Source: Betaproteobacteria bacterium (GTDB lineage: Bacteria; Pseudomonadota; Gammaproteobacteria; Burkholderiales; SG8-39). From it: 64,000 nt of DNA. Position numbers and translations under genes: made by a program. Of this stretch, positions 46,369-60,731 are shown piece by piece (within the stretch, counting starts at the first letter, position 1; the number at the start of each line of letters is the position of its first letter). The notes under the pieces are model-generated. The model had not been told where the DNA came from, ran no database searches, and saw nothing but the letters and a program-made list of their open reading frames with translations. Location of the stretch: contig CANKMT010000014.1 in assembly GCA_947482825.1 (NCBI GenBank), positions 1-64,000 on the forward strand, read 5' to 3'.

Positions 46369-48464
46369 ACCGAAATACATTCTCCGCGCGGATCCTTTGC
46401 GCTTTTCTTGTTGCCGGCCTGTGGCTGGCAGGAATGGGCGTTGCGTTCGCGCAGGCGAACAGCATCGAGGCTTTCAATGTCACGCAGCAGGGCGGCAAGG
46501 TCACGGTGCGCATCCAGACAAAGCAGCCGCTCGCCGGGATTCCGCCGAACTTCACCGTCGCGAGCCCGGCGCGCATCGCGTTCGATTTTGCCGGGGTGAG
46601 CAACAACCTCGGCCGCAATTCCCAGGACATCGGCGAAGGCGAGCTGCGCAGCATGAACATGGTGCAGGGCTCGGACAAGACGCGCCTGGTCCTGAACCTG
46701 CGCCGTGCCGTCGCGCATGAAGCCGCGGTCGATGGCAACAGCCTGGTCATCACGCTCACTTCGCTCCCGCCGGTGGCCGGCACCAACGTGTCGCATTTCG
46801 CGGAAGGGCGCGCCGACTCCAAGCATGCGGTGCGCGACATCGATTTCCGTCGGGGGCGCGCCGGGGAGGGACGCATCATCGTCGACCTCTCGGATACCAC
46901 CACCGGCATAGACATCCGCCAGCAAGGCCAGAACCTGGTGGTCGAATTCATGAAGACCGCACTGCCGGAAAACCTGCGCAAACGCCTGGACGTGGTCGAT
47001 TTTTCCACCCCGGTGCAGACGATCAACACCTTCGCGCAGGGTGAGAACGTGAGGATGGTGATCGAGCCCAAGGGCCAGTGGGAACACAACGCCTACCAGA
47101 CCGACACCCAGTTCGTGATCGAGGTCAAGCCGATCAGCATCACCTCGGCGGCCGCGCAACGGGGCCGCTACACGGGCGAGAAGCTTTCGCTCAACTTCCA
47201 GAACGTTGAAGTCCGCGCGGTGCTCAACGTGATCGCCGACTTCACCGACCTTAACATCATCACGAGCGACACGGTCACCGGCAACATCACGCTGCGCCTG
47301 AAAGACGTCCCCTGGGACCAGGCGATGGACATCATCCTGCAGACCCGCGGCCTGGACATGAGAAAGAACGGCAACGTGATCTGGGTCGCGCCGCGCGACG
47401 AGCTTGCCACGCGCGAGAAGCTGGCCCTCGAAGCCCAGCAGCAGATCGGCGAACTCGAGACCACGCGGACCGAGTCGTTCCAGATGAATTACCAGAAAGC
47501 GGCCGACGTGCAGAAGCTGTTGGGCGACAAGAACCAGCCGATCCTGTCCAAGCGCGGCAGCGTCGTGGTGGACACCAGGACCAATACACTCTTCGTCCAG
47601 GACGTGCCGGCCCGCCTCGAAGATGTGAGAAAACTCATTGCCAAGATCGACATCGCGGTCCGCCAGGTGGTGATCGAGGCGCGCATAGTGATCGCTGACG
47701 ACAGCTTCTCCAAGAACCTGGGCGCGCGTCTGGGTTACAACTCGCTCAACTCGCAGATCCCGGGCGGCGGGGCCGAAAAGCGCAACCTGAATGTAAATAT
47801 GGGATCCGACCTGGTCACGAACCAGGCTGCACTTGGCTCGACTACTTTGCTTGGGACGACCACGACCAACCAGGTCAACCTGCCGGCCTCCGGCCTGAAC
47901 GGTTTCAACCCGGGCACCTTCTCGCTCCTGCTGTTCAACAATGCGTTCACGCGGATCATCAGCGCGGAGATCACTGCGATGGAAGCCGACGGCAAGGGCA
48001 AGACCGTTTCCAGCCCGCGCGTGCTGACTTCCGACGGTGTTGAAGCGGTGATCGAGCAAGGCACTGAAATTCCGTACCAGCAGGCGTCTTCGTCCGGCGC
48101 CACTTCGGTCTCTTTCCGCAAGGCCAACCTGGCTCTCAAGGTCAAGCCCCAGATCACGCCTGAAGGCAACGTGATCATGGACCTCGATGTCAACAAGGAC
48201 GAGCCCGGCGCGACAACGACAGCAGGCGTGCAGATCAGCACCAAGCATGTGAAGACTTCCGCCCTGGTCGAAAACGGGGGAACGGTCGTGATCGGCGGCA
48301 TCTACGAAGAGACCGAGCGCCAGGACCTGACGCGCGTGCCCTTCTTTGGCGAGCTGCCCTACATCGGATTCTTCTTCCGGAACAACACGCGCTCGACCAG
48401 AAAAACCGAGCTGCTGATCTTCATCACCCCACGCGTCGTGAGCGAACGGTTGACGGTGCGATAG
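46365..48464 (+). CDS. pilQ: Type IV pilus secretin PilQ
   Basis: PilQ forms the outer-membrane gate for the pilus. The 699 residues comprise a signal peptide, two AMIN domains (about 30-260), an N0/STN domain with Ser-Leu-Asn-Phe-Gln-Asn-Val-Glu-Val-Arg-Ala-Val-Leu, an N1 KH domain, and the secretin barrel with Gly-Gly-Ile-Tyr-Glu and Val-Pro-Phe-Phe-Gly-Glu-Leu-Pro-Tyr-Ile-Gly-Phe-Phe-Phe-Arg. A strong terminator ends the operon. Confidence 0.96.
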   Translation: MNRNTFSARILCAFLVAGLWLAGMGVAFAQANSIEAFNVTQQGGKVTVRIQTKQPLAGIPPNFTVASPARIAFDFAGVSNNLGRNSQDIGEGELRSMNMVQGSDKTRLVLNLRRAVAHEAAVDGNSLVITLTSLPPVAGTNVSHFAEGRADSKHAVRDIDFRRGRAGEGRIIVDLSDTTTGIDIRQQGQNLVVEFMKTALPENLRKRLDVVDFSTPVQTINTFAQGENVRMVIEPKGQWEHNAYQTDTQFVIEVKPISITSAAAQRGRYTGEKLSLNFQNVEVRAVLNVIADFTDLNIITSDTVTGNITLRLKDVPWDQAMDIILQTRGLDMRKNGNVIWVAPRDELATREKLALEAQQQIGELETTRTESFQMNYQKAADVQKLLGDKNQPILSKRGSVVVDTRTNTLFVQDVPARLEDVRKLIAKIDIAVRQVVIEARIVIADDSFSKNLGARLGYNSLNSQIPGGGAEKRNLNVNMGSDLVTNQAALGSTTLLGTTTTNQVNLPASGLNGFNPGTFSLLLFNNAFTRIISAEITAMEADGKGKTVSSPRVLTSDGVEAVIEQGTEIPYQQASSSGATSVSFRKANLALKVKPQITPEGNVIMDLDVNKDEPGATTTAGVQISTKHVKTSALVENGGTVVIGGIYEETERQDLTRVPFFGELPYIGFFFRNNTRSTRKTELLIFITPRVVSERLTVR

Positions 48465-48501
48465 GCAAACAGTTGCCGGACGAAGTCAGGGACTCTGACT
48501 T

Positions 48502-48531
48502 GAGGCCGGGCTCGCCCGGCCTCTGTTTTTT
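48502..48531 (+). terminator. Rho-independent terminator after pilQ
   Basis: GAGGCCGGG-CTCG-CCCGGCCTC (9-bp perfect stem) followed by TGTTTTTTT, 37 bases past the pilQ stop. aroK therefore needs its own promoter or read-through. Confidence 0.9.
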
Positions 48532-48603
48532 TCGAGGCTCGGCGCAGGGGCCTTCGCCGGCTGGAGGCGCGGCAGTGCCAGGGCCGGCGGTTACAATATT
48601 GGC

Positions 48604-49143
48604 GTGAAAGAAGGCGCCAACAGCAATATCTTCCTCGTGGGCATGATGGGTGCGGGCAAGACAACGGTCGCGCGCCTCCTCGCCGGGCGCCTCAACCGCA
48701 CTTTCATCGATTCGGACCATGAGCTCGAAGCCCGCTGCGGCGTCAAGGTGCCGGTGATTTTCGAGATCGAAGGCGAAGAAGGTTTTCGCAACCGCGAAGC
48801 CGCCGTCCTCGACGAACTCACCGCCCGGTCCGGCGTCGTTCTCGCTACCGGGGGAGGAGCGATTCTGCGCGAGGAGAACCGTCGCCGGCTTGCCGAAAGG
48901 GGCCTGGTGATCTACTTGCGCGCCCAGCCGCACGACCTCTTCATGCGCACACGCCATGACAAGAACCGCCCGCTCCTGATGACGCCCGACCCGCAGAAGC
49001 GCCTCGGGGAACTGTTCGCGCATCGCGATCCCCTCTATCGCGAGGTTGCGGATCTCGTCATGGACACCGGGCGACAGGGCGTGCAGGTGCTGGTCAAACA
49101 GATCCTCTCGACATTGGCCGAGCAATGGCAAGTATCCGCGTAG
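48604..49143 (+). CDS. aroK: Shikimate kinase
   Basis: AroK phosphorylates shikimate at the 3-OH. The 179 residues have Walker A Gly-Met-Met-Gly-Ala-Gly-Lys-Thr-Thr, the shikimate site Asp-Ser-Asp-His-Glu-Leu-Glu and Phe-Arg-x-Arg-Glu, Gly-Gly-Gly-Ala and the lid Arg-Asn-Arg-Pro-Leu-Leu-like sequence. The start is GTG. It overlaps aroB by 19 bases. Confidence 0.95.
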   Translation: MKEGANSNIFLVGMMGAGKTTVARLLAGRLNRTFIDSDHELEARCGVKVPVIFEIEGEEGFRNREAAVLDELTARSGVVLATGGGAILREENRRRLAERGLVIYLRAQPHDLFMRTRHDKNRPLLMTPDPQKRLGELFAHRDPLYREVADLVMDTGRQGVQVLVKQILSTLAEQWQVSA

Positions 49144-50213
49144 CGCTGGGCGATCGCTCGTACGACATCGAAGTCGGCGCCGGCCTGATCGGCGATCCGG
49201 GCCGGTATCGGCCGCATCTCATGGGCCGCAAGGCGGCGCTGGTCTCCAACGCGGTCGTCGCGCCGCTGTACCTGGAGCGCGTTTCGAGGGCGCTGAAATC
49301 CGCCGGGGCCGAGGTGGTTGAAGTCGTCCTGCCCGACGGCGAGGAGAAAAAGACCTGGCAGACGCTGAACCTCGTCTTCGATGCGCTGCTCGCGGCGCAA
49401 TGCGACCGGCATACGACGATCGTGGCGCTTGGGGGCGGCGTGGTCGGCGACATCGCGGGCTTCGCAGCAGCCGTCTACCAGCGCGGCATCCCTTTCATCC
49501 AGGTGCCGACGACGCTCCTGGCACAGGTCGACTCCTCGGTCGGCGGAAAGACCGCCGTCAACCACCCTCTCGGCAAGAACATGATCGGCGCGTTCCACCA
49601 GCCTCGCGTGGTCCTCGCCGACGTCGCCACGCTCGAAACCCTGCCGGTTCGCGAGTTGCGCGCCGGCCTGGCCGAAGTCATCAAGCACGGCGCGATTCGG
49701 GATCCGGTGTTTTTCGACTGGCTCGAGGCGAACCTGGACCGCCTGCTCGCGCGGGAACCGGACGCGCTGGTCCACGCCGTGGTCCGCAGCTGTGAGATCA
49801 AGGGCGAAATCGTCGGCCAGGACGAGCGCGAGACCGGGTTGCGCGCCATCCTCAATTTCGGCCACACGTTCGGACACGCAATCGAGTCCGGATTGGGCTA
49901 CGGGCAGTGGGTTCACGGCGAGGCGGTCGGCGCAGGCATGGTCATGGCGGCCGACCTTTCGGCACGGACCGGCATGATTTCCGGCGCGCAAGCCACGCGC
50001 ATCCGCGACCTGGTCGCGCGCGCCGGATTGCCGGTGGCGGGACCCTCCGGCCTGACTGCGGACCGGTACCTCGAGCTGATGGCGGTGGACAAGAAAGCCG
50101 CGGCCGGGAAAATCCGTTTCGTCCTGCTGGAAAAACCCGGCTCAGCAGTTGTGCGCGCTGACATTCCCGAACGCGACGTCCGGGCCACGCTTCGAGCCTG
50201 CACGGCCGCCTAG
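49125..50213 (+). CDS. aroB: 3-Dehydroquinate synthase
   Basis: AroB converts DAHP to 3-dehydroquinate using NAD+ and a divalent metal. The 362-residue protein shows Gly-Gly-Gly-Val-Val-Gly-Asp, [17 protein letters not shown], Lys-Asn-Met-Ile-Gly-Ala-Phe and the metal ligands in Gly-His-Thr-Phe-Gly-His. In many betaproteobacteria a dGTPase gene sits between aroB and gltB; here that slot holds only a 107-base gap. Confidence 0.96.
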   Translation: MASIRVALGDRSYDIEVGAGLIGDPGRYRPHLMGRKAALVSNAVVAPLYLERVSRALKSAGAEVVEVVLPDGEEKKTWQTLNLVFDALLAAQCDRHTTIVALGGGVVGDIAGFAAAVYQRGIPFIQVPTTLLAQVDSSVGGKTAVNHPLGKNMIGAFHQPRVVLADVATLETLPVRELRAGLAEVIKHGAIRDPVFFDWLEANLDRLLAREPDALVHAVVRSCEIKGEIVGQDERETGLRAILNFGHTFGHAIESGLGYGQWVHGEAVGAGMVMAADLSARTGMISGAQATRIRDLVARAGLPVAGPSGLTADRYLELMAVDKKAAAGKIRFVLLEKPGSAVVRADIPERDVRATLRACTAA

Positions 50214-50240
50214 TCCCTGCCGTGTCGAGGGTCTAAGCCC

Positions 50241-50269
50241 TTGAAGCCGAAGGTTTCCGAGGGTATATT
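50241..50269 (+). promoter_or_regulatory. Candidate gltBD promoter
   Basis: TTGAAG (50241-50246), a 17-base spacer and TATATT (50264-50269) form a good sigma-70 promoter in the 107-base aroB/gltB gap, with transcription expected near 50276. Confidence 0.6.
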
Positions 50270-50341
50270 CCCCGGTTCGCCCAAATATTTTGTGCGGGGC
50301 CGCAATCGCTTGCCGGCCGAATGAATTCCCAGAGGCTTAAC

Positions 50342-54994
<4,653 letters not shown>

Positions 54995-56452
54995 ATGGGA
55001 AAAATCACCGGATTCATGGAGTACCAGCGCCTCAACGAGGCCGCAGAAGCGCCCGAGGCGCGCAAGAAGCACTATCGCGAGTTCGTTGTGCACCTTACCG
55101 AGGAAGAAGCCAAGGTGCAGGGCGCTCGCTGCATGGACTGCGGCATCCCGTTCTGCATGAGCGGCTGCCCGGTCAACAACATCATCCCGGACTTCAACGA
55201 TCTCGTTTTTAGGGCCGACTGGCAGCGTGCCATCGAGACCCTGCACTCGACCAACAACTTTCCGGAGTTCACCGGCCGGGTGTGTCCCGCCCCGTGTGAA
55301 GAGGCCTGCACGCTGCGCATAAACAGCGACCCGGTGGGCATCAAATCGATCGAGCACGCCATCATCGACCGCGCCTGGGAAGAAGGCTGGGTGCTGCCTC
55401 AGCCGCCCAAGGCGAAGACCGGCAAGCGCGTTGCAGTCGTCGGCTCCGGCCCTGCCGGGCTAGCGGCAGCGCAGCAGCTTGCACGCGCCGGGCACAGCGT
55501 GGTGCTGTTCGAAAAGAACGATCGCATCGGCGGGCTGCTGCGCTACGGGATCCCCGACTTCAAGATGGAAAAAGGCCTCATCGACCGGCGCGAAAAGCAG
55601 ATGCAGGCCGAAGGCGTCGAGTTCCGAACCAACCATGTCATCGGCAAGGCGCCGGTAGGCGCAGGCAATTCGGGCGCCACGGTGCTCGACCCGGCCACGA
55701 TTGCAGATGAATTCGATGCCGTGGTGCTCGCCGGTGGTGCGGAAGCCCCGCGTGACCTGCCGGTTCCCGGACGCGACCTCGACGGCGTGTTTTTCGCGAT
55801 GGATTTCCTGCCGCTGCAGAACCGCCGCGTCGCCGGCGACAGCGAGGTCCGGGACCTGTGGGCCACCGGAAAACACGTCGTGATCATCGGCGGAGGCGAT
55901 ACGGGTTCCGACTGCGTAGGCACCTCCAACCGTCATGGCGCAGCGTCAGTGAGCCAGTTCGAGTTGCTGCCCATGCCGCCCGACGTCGACAAGAATCCGG
56001 TGTGGCCCTACTGGCCGCAGCGCCTGCGCACATCTTCCTCGCACGAAGAAGGCGCAGAGCGCGACTGGGCCGTGGCGACCAAGCGGCTCGAAGGCGAGGG
56101 CGGCAAGGTGAAGAAACTCATCGCCGCGCGCGTCGAATGGAAGGATGGCAGGATGCAGGAAGTCCCCGGCTCGGAATTCGAGATGCCGGCCGACCTCGTG
56201 CTGCTGGCCATGGGGTTCGTCTCGCCGGTGCAGTCGATGCTCGACTCGTTCAAGGTCGACAAGGACGCGCGCGGAAACGCCAGCGCGCCCACCGATGGCC
56301 CCGGCTGCTACGCAACCAGCGTGCCCAAGGTCTTCGCCGCCGGCGACATCCGGCGCGGCCAGTCGCTGGTGGTCTGGGCGATTCGCGAAGGGCGGCAATG
56401 CGCGCGCGCCGTCGACGAATTTTTGATGGGCACCTCGGATCTTCCGCGCTAG
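54995..56452 (+). CDS. gltD: Glutamate synthase small subunit
   Basis: GltD takes electrons from NADPH through FAD and two 4Fe-4S clusters to GltB. The 485 residues have Cys-Met-Asp-Cys-Gly-Ile-Pro-Phe-Cys and Cys-Pro-Ala-Pro-Cys-Glu-Glu-Ala-Cys cluster motifs, FAD-binding Gly-Ser-Gly-Pro-Ala-Gly and NADPH-binding Gly-Gly-Gly-Asp-Thr-Gly-Ser-Asp-Cys. Its ATG directly abuts the gltB stop. Confidence 0.96.
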   Translation: MGKITGFMEYQRLNEAAEAPEARKKHYREFVVHLTEEEAKVQGARCMDCGIPFCMSGCPVNNIIPDFNDLVFRADWQRAIETLHSTNNFPEFTGRVCPAPCEEACTLRINSDPVGIKSIEHAIIDRAWEEGWVLPQPPKAKTGKRVAVVGSGPAGLAAAQQLARAGHSVVLFEKNDRIGGLLRYGIPDFKMEKGLIDRREKQMQAEGVEFRTNHVIGKAPVGAGNSGATVLDPATIADEFDAVVLAGGAEAPRDLPVPGRDLDGVFFAMDFLPLQNRRVAGDSEVRDLWATGKHVVIIGGGDTGSDCVGTSNRHGAASVSQFELLPMPPDVDKNPVWPYWPQRLRTSSSHEEGAERDWAVATKRLEGEGGKVKKLIAARVEWKDGRMQEVPGSEFEMPADLVLLAMGFVSPVQSMLDSFKVDKDARGNASAPTDGPGCYATSVPKVFAAGDIRRGQSLVVWAIREGRQCARAVDEFLMGTSDLPR

Positions 56453-56461
56453 ATTCTTCTC

Positions 56462-56566
56462 ATGGCCTTCATGACAATTAGCCCGGCAGCCAAGGCACGC
56501 GATGCGCGACGCAACGATCGTCGCACTGCGCGACGACGAGCCGCGGCCATGCGAGGCACCGTGTAA
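56462..56566 (+). CDS. Arginine-rich 34-residue ORF, possible leader peptide
   Basis: An ATG 9 bases after gltD opens a 34-codon frame with nine arginines, most packed between residues 13 and 26 (Arg-Arg-Asn-Asp-Arg-Arg-Thr-Ala-Arg-Arg-Arg); five of the nine use the CGA codon. It is followed by a terminator and then an argD-like gene, the layout of an amino-acid attenuator. There is no good ribosome site, and GC-rich DNA yields Arg-rich frames by chance, so this is speculative. Confidence 0.3.
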   Translation: MAFMTISPAAKARDARRNDRRTARRRAAAMRGTV

Positions 56567-56592
56567 CCTGAAGGCAGCATCCCAGTTACTCC

Positions 56593-56628
56593 AAAGCCCC
56601 AGACCGCAAGGTCCGGGGCTTTGTTTTT
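56593..56628 (+). terminator. Terminator/attenuator abutting the argD ribosome site
   Basis: AAAGCCCCAGACC-GCAA-GGTCCGGGGCTTT (one mismatch) followed by GTTTTTT. The T-run runs straight into GGAGG, the ribosome site of the next gene, so no promoter fits between them and the downstream gene depends on read-through or antitermination. Confidence 0.85.
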
Positions 56629-56641
56629 TGGAGGCAGAAAA

Positions 56642-57808
56642 ATGCACGCAACCGATTCGCTGATGTTCATCACCAGCCGCCCCGAAGTCACCTTCGTGCG
56701 CGGCGAAGGCTCATGGCTCTTCGATGCCGAAGGACGCAGGTACCTCGACTTCATCCAGGGCTGGGCGGTCAACTGCCTTGGTCATTCGCCGAGGGTGATC
56801 GTCGATGCGCTCGCCGCGCAGGCCGCGAAAGTCCTCAACGTGAGTCCCGCGTACTACAACGAGCCGATGCGCAAACTCGCCGCGCGCCTGGCTGAGCTCT
56901 CCGGCATGGAAAAGGTGTTCTTCACCAACAGTGGTGCAGAAGCCAGCGAGGGCGCGATCAAGCTCGCGCGCAAGTGGGGATCGCTCAAGAGAAATGGCGC
57001 CTACGAGATTCTGACCTTCGAGAATGCCTTCCACGGGCGCACGCTTGCGACCATGAGCGCTTCCGGCAAGCCGCAATGGGACCACCTCTACGAGCCCAAG
57101 ATCCCGGGCTTTCGCAAGCTGCCGGTGAACGAGATCGAAGCGGTGCGCGCCGCGATCGGCCCAAGGACCGTGGCAGTGATGCTCGAGCCGATCCAAGGCG
57201 AATCGGGCGTGGTCCCCTTTACGCCCGAGTTCATGAAGGAGGTTCGAAAACTGACAACCGAAGCGGGCCTGTTGCTGATCCTCGACGAGATCCAGACCGG
57301 CATCGGGCGCACCGGGAAGATGTTTTGTTGGCAGCACACCGGCGTGCAGCCCGAGATCATGACGCTCGCCAAAGGTCTCGGGGGCGGGGTGCCGCTCGGC
57401 GCGTTGGTCGCGAAGGAAAGCGTCGCCTGTTTCGAGCCGGGCGACCAGGGCGGCACCTGCAACGGGAACCCCCTGATGACCGCCGTGGGCCTCGCGGTCG
57501 TCAATGAAGTGTCGAGGCCCGCCTTCCTTGAGCAGGTGGAGGACAACGGGGGCTATCTCATGGAAAGACTGCGTGCGATGTCCGCCGCGCTGGGCCTTGG
57601 CGAGGTGCGCGGCCAGGGCCTGCTGGTTGCGCTCGAACTTGGCAAGCCCTTCGGCTCGAAGGTGGTCGACGAAGCCTTGAAGCGCGGCCTGCTGGTGAAC
57701 TCGCCCCGCCCGGGGAGCCTGCGCTTCATGCCGGCGCTCAACGTGACGCGGCCGGAAATCGATGCGATGCTCTCTACGCTGGAAACCATCCTGAAGGAGG
57801 AGACCTAG
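56642..57808 (+). CDS. argD: Acetylornithine transaminase-like class III aminotransferase
   Basis: The 388-residue PLP enzyme shows Asn-Ser-Gly-Ala-Glu-Ala, Phe-His-Gly-Arg-Thr, Leu-Glu-Pro-Ile-Gln-Gly-Glu-Ser-Gly, [11 protein letters not shown] and the Schiff-base lysine in Leu-Ala-Lys-Gly-Leu-Gly-Gly-Gly. This matches the ArgD/AstC group (acetylornithine and related omega-amino acids). The start is the ATG at 56642 with GGAGG. A GST gene follows without spacing. Confidence 0.85.
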   Translation: MHATDSLMFITSRPEVTFVRGEGSWLFDAEGRRYLDFIQGWAVNCLGHSPRVIVDALAAQAAKVLNVSPAYYNEPMRKLAARLAELSGMEKVFFTNSGAEASEGAIKLARKWGSLKRNGAYEILTFENAFHGRTLATMSASGKPQWDHLYEPKIPGFRKLPVNEIEAVRAAIGPRTVAVMLEPIQGESGVVPFTPEFMKEVRKLTTEAGLLLILDEIQTGIGRTGKMFCWQHTGVQPEIMTLAKGLGGGVPLGALVAKESVACFEPGDQGGTCNGNPLMTAVGLAVVNEVSRPAFLEQVEDNGGYLMERLRAMSAALGLGEVRGQGLLVALELGKPFGSKVVDEALKRGLLVNSPRPGSLRFMPALNVTRPEIDAMLSTLETILKEET

Positions 57809-58438
57809 ATGCTCGAGCTCTACTACGCCCCGCACACTTGCGCCCTCGCCTCGCACATAGCACTCGAGGAAGCCGGCGCGGCCTACGAGACCGTCCGAAT
57901 GAGTTTCCAGTCCGAGGACCAGAAAAAACCTGGCTACCTGAAAATCAACCCGAAGGCGCGGGTGCCTTCGCTCGTCACCGACAAGGGCATCCTCACCGAA
58001 ACGCCGGCGATCCTCGCTTTCGTCGCGCAGACCTACCCGGCGGCAGGACTCGCGGCGGTCGGCGACCCGTTCGAATTCGCGCGTGCCCAGGCGTTCAACA
58101 GCTACCTGTGCTCGACGGTGCACGTAGCCCACGCGCACCGCATGCGCGGGCATCGATGGGTCGATGAAGAGGCCGCAATCAAGGCCATGCAGAAGAAGGT
58201 GCCGCAAACGGTCGGCGACGCCTTCGCGTTGATCGAACGGGAGATGCTTGCCGGGCCCTGGGTCATGGGCAACACCTACACAATCTGCGATGCCTACCTG
58301 TTCACGCTGGCCCAGTGGCTGGAGGCTGACGGCGTGGACGTTTCCAAAATCCCGCGCGTGATCGAGCATCGTCGGCGGGTTGCCGAGCGACCGGCCGTCA
58401 AGAAGGCGATCGCCGAGGAAACGAACCTGGTGAGTTAG
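57809..58438 (+). CDS. Glutathione S-transferase (beta class-like)
   Basis: The 209-residue protein has an N-terminal thioredoxin fold starting Leu-Glu-Leu-Tyr-Tyr-Ala-Pro-His-Thr-Cys, where the cysteine matches the reactive residue of beta-class GSTs, the cis-proline Val-Pro-Ser-Leu, Leu-Thr-Glu-Thr-Pro-Ala-Ile for glutathione, and a helical C-terminal domain. Its substrate is unknown. Its ATG abuts the aminotransferase stop. Confidence 0.92.
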   Translation: MLELYYAPHTCALASHIALEEAGAAYETVRMSFQSEDQKKPGYLKINPKARVPSLVTDKGILTETPAILAFVAQTYPAAGLAAVGDPFEFARAQAFNSYLCSTVHVAHAHRMRGHRWVDEEAAIKAMQKKVPQTVGDAFALIEREMLAGPWVMGNTYTICDAYLFTLAQWLEADGVDVSKIPRVIEHRRRVAERPAVKKAIAEETNLVS

Positions 58439-58507
58439 CAATAATCATTAACTTCCAGTTCGCCGGATTCAATAGGAAAGAGCCTCTCCAGCCAGTTCGT
58501 TTTCCAA

Positions 58508-59659
58508 TTACGGAAATATCTCCCCGCGGCCGCCAGCCAGCCCCGGGCGGGCCGGAGAGAGCATCGCCGCGGTCAGTCCGAACGCCGCGATCCGTGCCGG
58601 GATCGCCGCGCCACGCACCAACGCCGCGCAGGTCTCGCCCATCGCGGGCGAGGTCTGGATGCCGTAGCCGCCCTGCGCCGCCAGCCAGAAGAAGCCTTTG
58701 AGGACCGGGTCGTAGCCGCCGACCAGGTCGCCGTCCGCAACGAATGAACGTAAACCCGCCCAAACGCGGGTCGGCCGCTGGATGCGCATTGAGGTGGCCG
58801 TCTCGATGCGCTGGATGCCCAACGCGATGTCGTACTCCTCCGGTTGCACGTCCTGCGGGTCGACCGGATCCTCGTTGGCCGGCGAGCCGAGCAGCATCCC
58901 CGCATCCGGCTTGAAATAGAACGATTCGTCGGCGCCCATGACCATCGGCCAGTTTGCGATCGAGGCGCCTTTGGGCGGCGCGAAGATGAAAGCCGAGCGG
59001 CGCTTGGGCTGCAATCCGATCGGCTTTGCGCCGGCGAGACCCGCGATCACATCGCACCAGGCGCCCGCCGCATTGATCACGACGGGGACGCGAAAGCTCC
59101 GGTCACCGGCCTCGACGTCCCATTCGGCGCCGGCTTGCTCGCATCGAGTAACTTCGGCGTCGCAAACAACCTGCCCTCCGCGCGCCCTGAGGCCGCGAAG
59201 GTAGCCCTGGTGGATCGCGTTGACGTCCATGTCCATCGGACTGTCCTCGAACACCGCTGAAAGGCCGGGGGCCAGCACTGGCACCCGGGCGCGGGCCGCT
59301 GCGGGATCGAGCCTGTGCACGTGCGGGGAGAGCTTGCGCGCGGCCTCATAGGCCTCGTCCAGAGCCCCGGCCAAGTCTGCACCGCCCACGAACATTGCAC
59401 CACGGGGCGACAGGAGCGGATACCCGGCGAAGCCCTGCGGCGGTTGCTCGAAGAACGCGCGGCTCGCACAGGTCAGCGCGCGCACCTGCGGCGTGCCGTA
59501 GTTCTCGATGAAGAGCGCCGCCGAGCGCCCGGTCGTGTGATAGCCGGGCTGCGATTCGCGCTCCAGCACGACAACGCGCCCGTGAGGCGCAAGGAAGTAG
59601 CCGATCGAGGCGCCCGCGATGCCCGCGCCGATGACCAGGAAATCCGCCGACTCGGCCAT
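58508..59659 (-). CDS. FAD-dependent amino acid oxidoreductase (DadA/glycine-oxidase type)
   Basis: The 383-residue flavoprotein has an N-terminal Val-Ile-Gly-Ala-Gly-Ile-Ala-Gly-Ala-Ser dinucleotide site, Gly-Arg-Ser-Ala-Ala near residue 44 and a C-terminal Gly-Gly-Tyr-Gly-Ile-Gln-Thr-Ser-Pro-Ala-Met-Gly-Glu FAD loop. It belongs to the DAO superfamily that oxidises amino acids or N-methyl amines. It lies nine bases downstream of the M19-like gene on the same strand, so the two probably act on related compounds. Confidence 0.87.
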   Translation of the reverse strand: MAESADFLVIGAGIAGASIGYFLAPHGRVVVLERESQPGYHTTGRSAALFIENYGTPQVRALTCASRAFFEQPPQGFAGYPLLSPRGAMFVGGADLAGALDEAYEAARKLSPHVHRLDPAAARARVPVLAPGLSAVFEDSPMDMDVNAIHQGYLRGLRARGGQVVCDAEVTRCEQAGAEWDVEAGDRSFRVPVVINAAGAWCDVIAGLAGAKPIGLQPKRRSAFIFAPPKGASIANWPMVMGADESFYFKPDAGMLLGSPANEDPVDPQDVQPEEYDIALGIQRIETATSMRIQRPTRVWAGLRSFVADGDLVGGYDPVLKGFFWLAAQGGYGIQTSPAMGETCAALVRGAAIPARIAAFGLTAAMLSPARPGLAGGRGEIFP

Positions 59660-59668
59660 CGCGATGTC

Positions 59669-60682
59669 CTACGCTCCCCACACCGCGCGCATCACGCGCA
59701 GCCAGTTCTCCCCGAGGATCTTGCGCGTCTCCGCAGGGCTGTAGCCGTGCGAGAGCAGCTTCGCGGTCAGGTTCGGGAGTTCCTTCGGCGTGGCCATGCC
59801 TTCGGGGTAGCGATGCGGCGGCGGCGGGTAGACCTCGGCGCTCCAGCGGCGCGCGGCCAGCTGCTGCTGGTACATTTTTTTCGCTTCCGCCTCGTCGGCC
59901 ACCGGGTGCATGCCTTCGTAGTAGTCGATGCCCAGCGCCGCATGGTCGATGCCGACCAACTCGACCACATGGTCCAGGTGCCGGAGGAAATCGTCGATCG
60001 TCGGGTTCGGCGAGGTGCCGAGGAAGGCCGGAAATCCGTTGATGCCGATGAGGCCGCCGGTGGCCGCCGCGGCCTTGATCTGGGTGTCGCTGATATTGCG
60101 CGGACACTGATGCACCGCCTGCACATTCGCGTGCGAGAAAACGAACGGACGGGTGGAGGCTTCGATCGCCTCGAGCGTCGTGCGCTCGCCGGTATGTGAG
60201 CCGTCGACGATGATGCGGGTTTCGTTCAGGCGCTGCACCAGGTCGCGGCCGAAGCGCGAAAGGCCGGCGTTGCCCGCCTCTTCGCAACCGTCACCGACGC
60301 GGTTGCGGATGTTGTAGGCGAGCTGCACCATGCGCACACCCAGCGCGTGGAAGGCTTCAACGAGGTCGAGGTCGTTCTCGATCGGGTCGGCGCCCTGGAA
60401 GTGGAAGACCAGCCCGAGCTTGCCCTCTTTCTTGGCCGTGGTGATTTCCTCCGCATGCTGGACAAGCAGGAGATCCTTGCGCGCGGCGATCAGCCGGTGC
60501 CAACTGCCAAGGTTTCGAAGCGTTTCTTCAGCCGAGGCCGTGCTGCCGACCGTTGGTGCACAGGCGGTGACGCCGCCCTCGATATACCAATCGACGAATT
60601 CCTTCCGGCGCAAGAGCGGGCAGGTGCCGTCGATGACGATCGTTTCGCGATGCAGTTCGGCTGCGGCGGTCGCGGTTTGCAT
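59669..60682 (-). CDS. Membrane-dipeptidase (M19)-like protein with altered metal site
   Basis: The 337-residue protein follows the renal-dipeptidase barrel: Val-Ile-Asp-Gly at the start, Val-Asp-Gly-Ser-His-Thr-Gly (His163), Phe-Ser-His-Ala-Asn (His184) and Gly-Ile-Asp-Tyr-Tyr-Glu-Gly. However the first zinc motif, normally His-x-Asp, reads Thr20-Cys-Pro22, and the bridging Glu is Gln96. So the canonical two-zinc centre cannot form. It may be a mononuclear hydrolase for another amide. The start is the ATG at 60680-60682; upstream in-frame ATGs would add an odd basic leader. Confidence 0.82.
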   Translation of the reverse strand: MQTATAAAELHRETIVIDGTCPLLRRKEFVDWYIEGGVTACAPTVGSTASAEETLRNLGSWHRLIAARKDLLLVQHAEEITTAKKEGKLGLVFHFQGADPIENDLDLVEAFHALGVRMVQLAYNIRNRVGDGCEEAGNAGLSRFGRDLVQRLNETRIIVDGSHTGERTTLEAIEASTRPFVFSHANVQAVHQCPRNISDTQIKAAAATGGLIGINGFPAFLGTSPNPTIDDFLRHLDHVVELVGIDHAALGIDYYEGMHPVADEAEAKKMYQQQLAARRWSAEVYPPPPHRYPEGMATPKELPNLTAKLLSHGYSPAETRKILGENWLRVMRAVWGA

Positions 60683-60731
60683 GGCGCATGATAGCGTCAC
60701 ACGGGTGGCACACCGTCTCCTGGGAGCGTCC

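Noticed and set aside
49125-49143. A shorter aroB start avoiding the 19-base aroK overlap
   Set aside because: The ATG at 49125 gives the normal AroB N-terminal strand; later starts would cut it.
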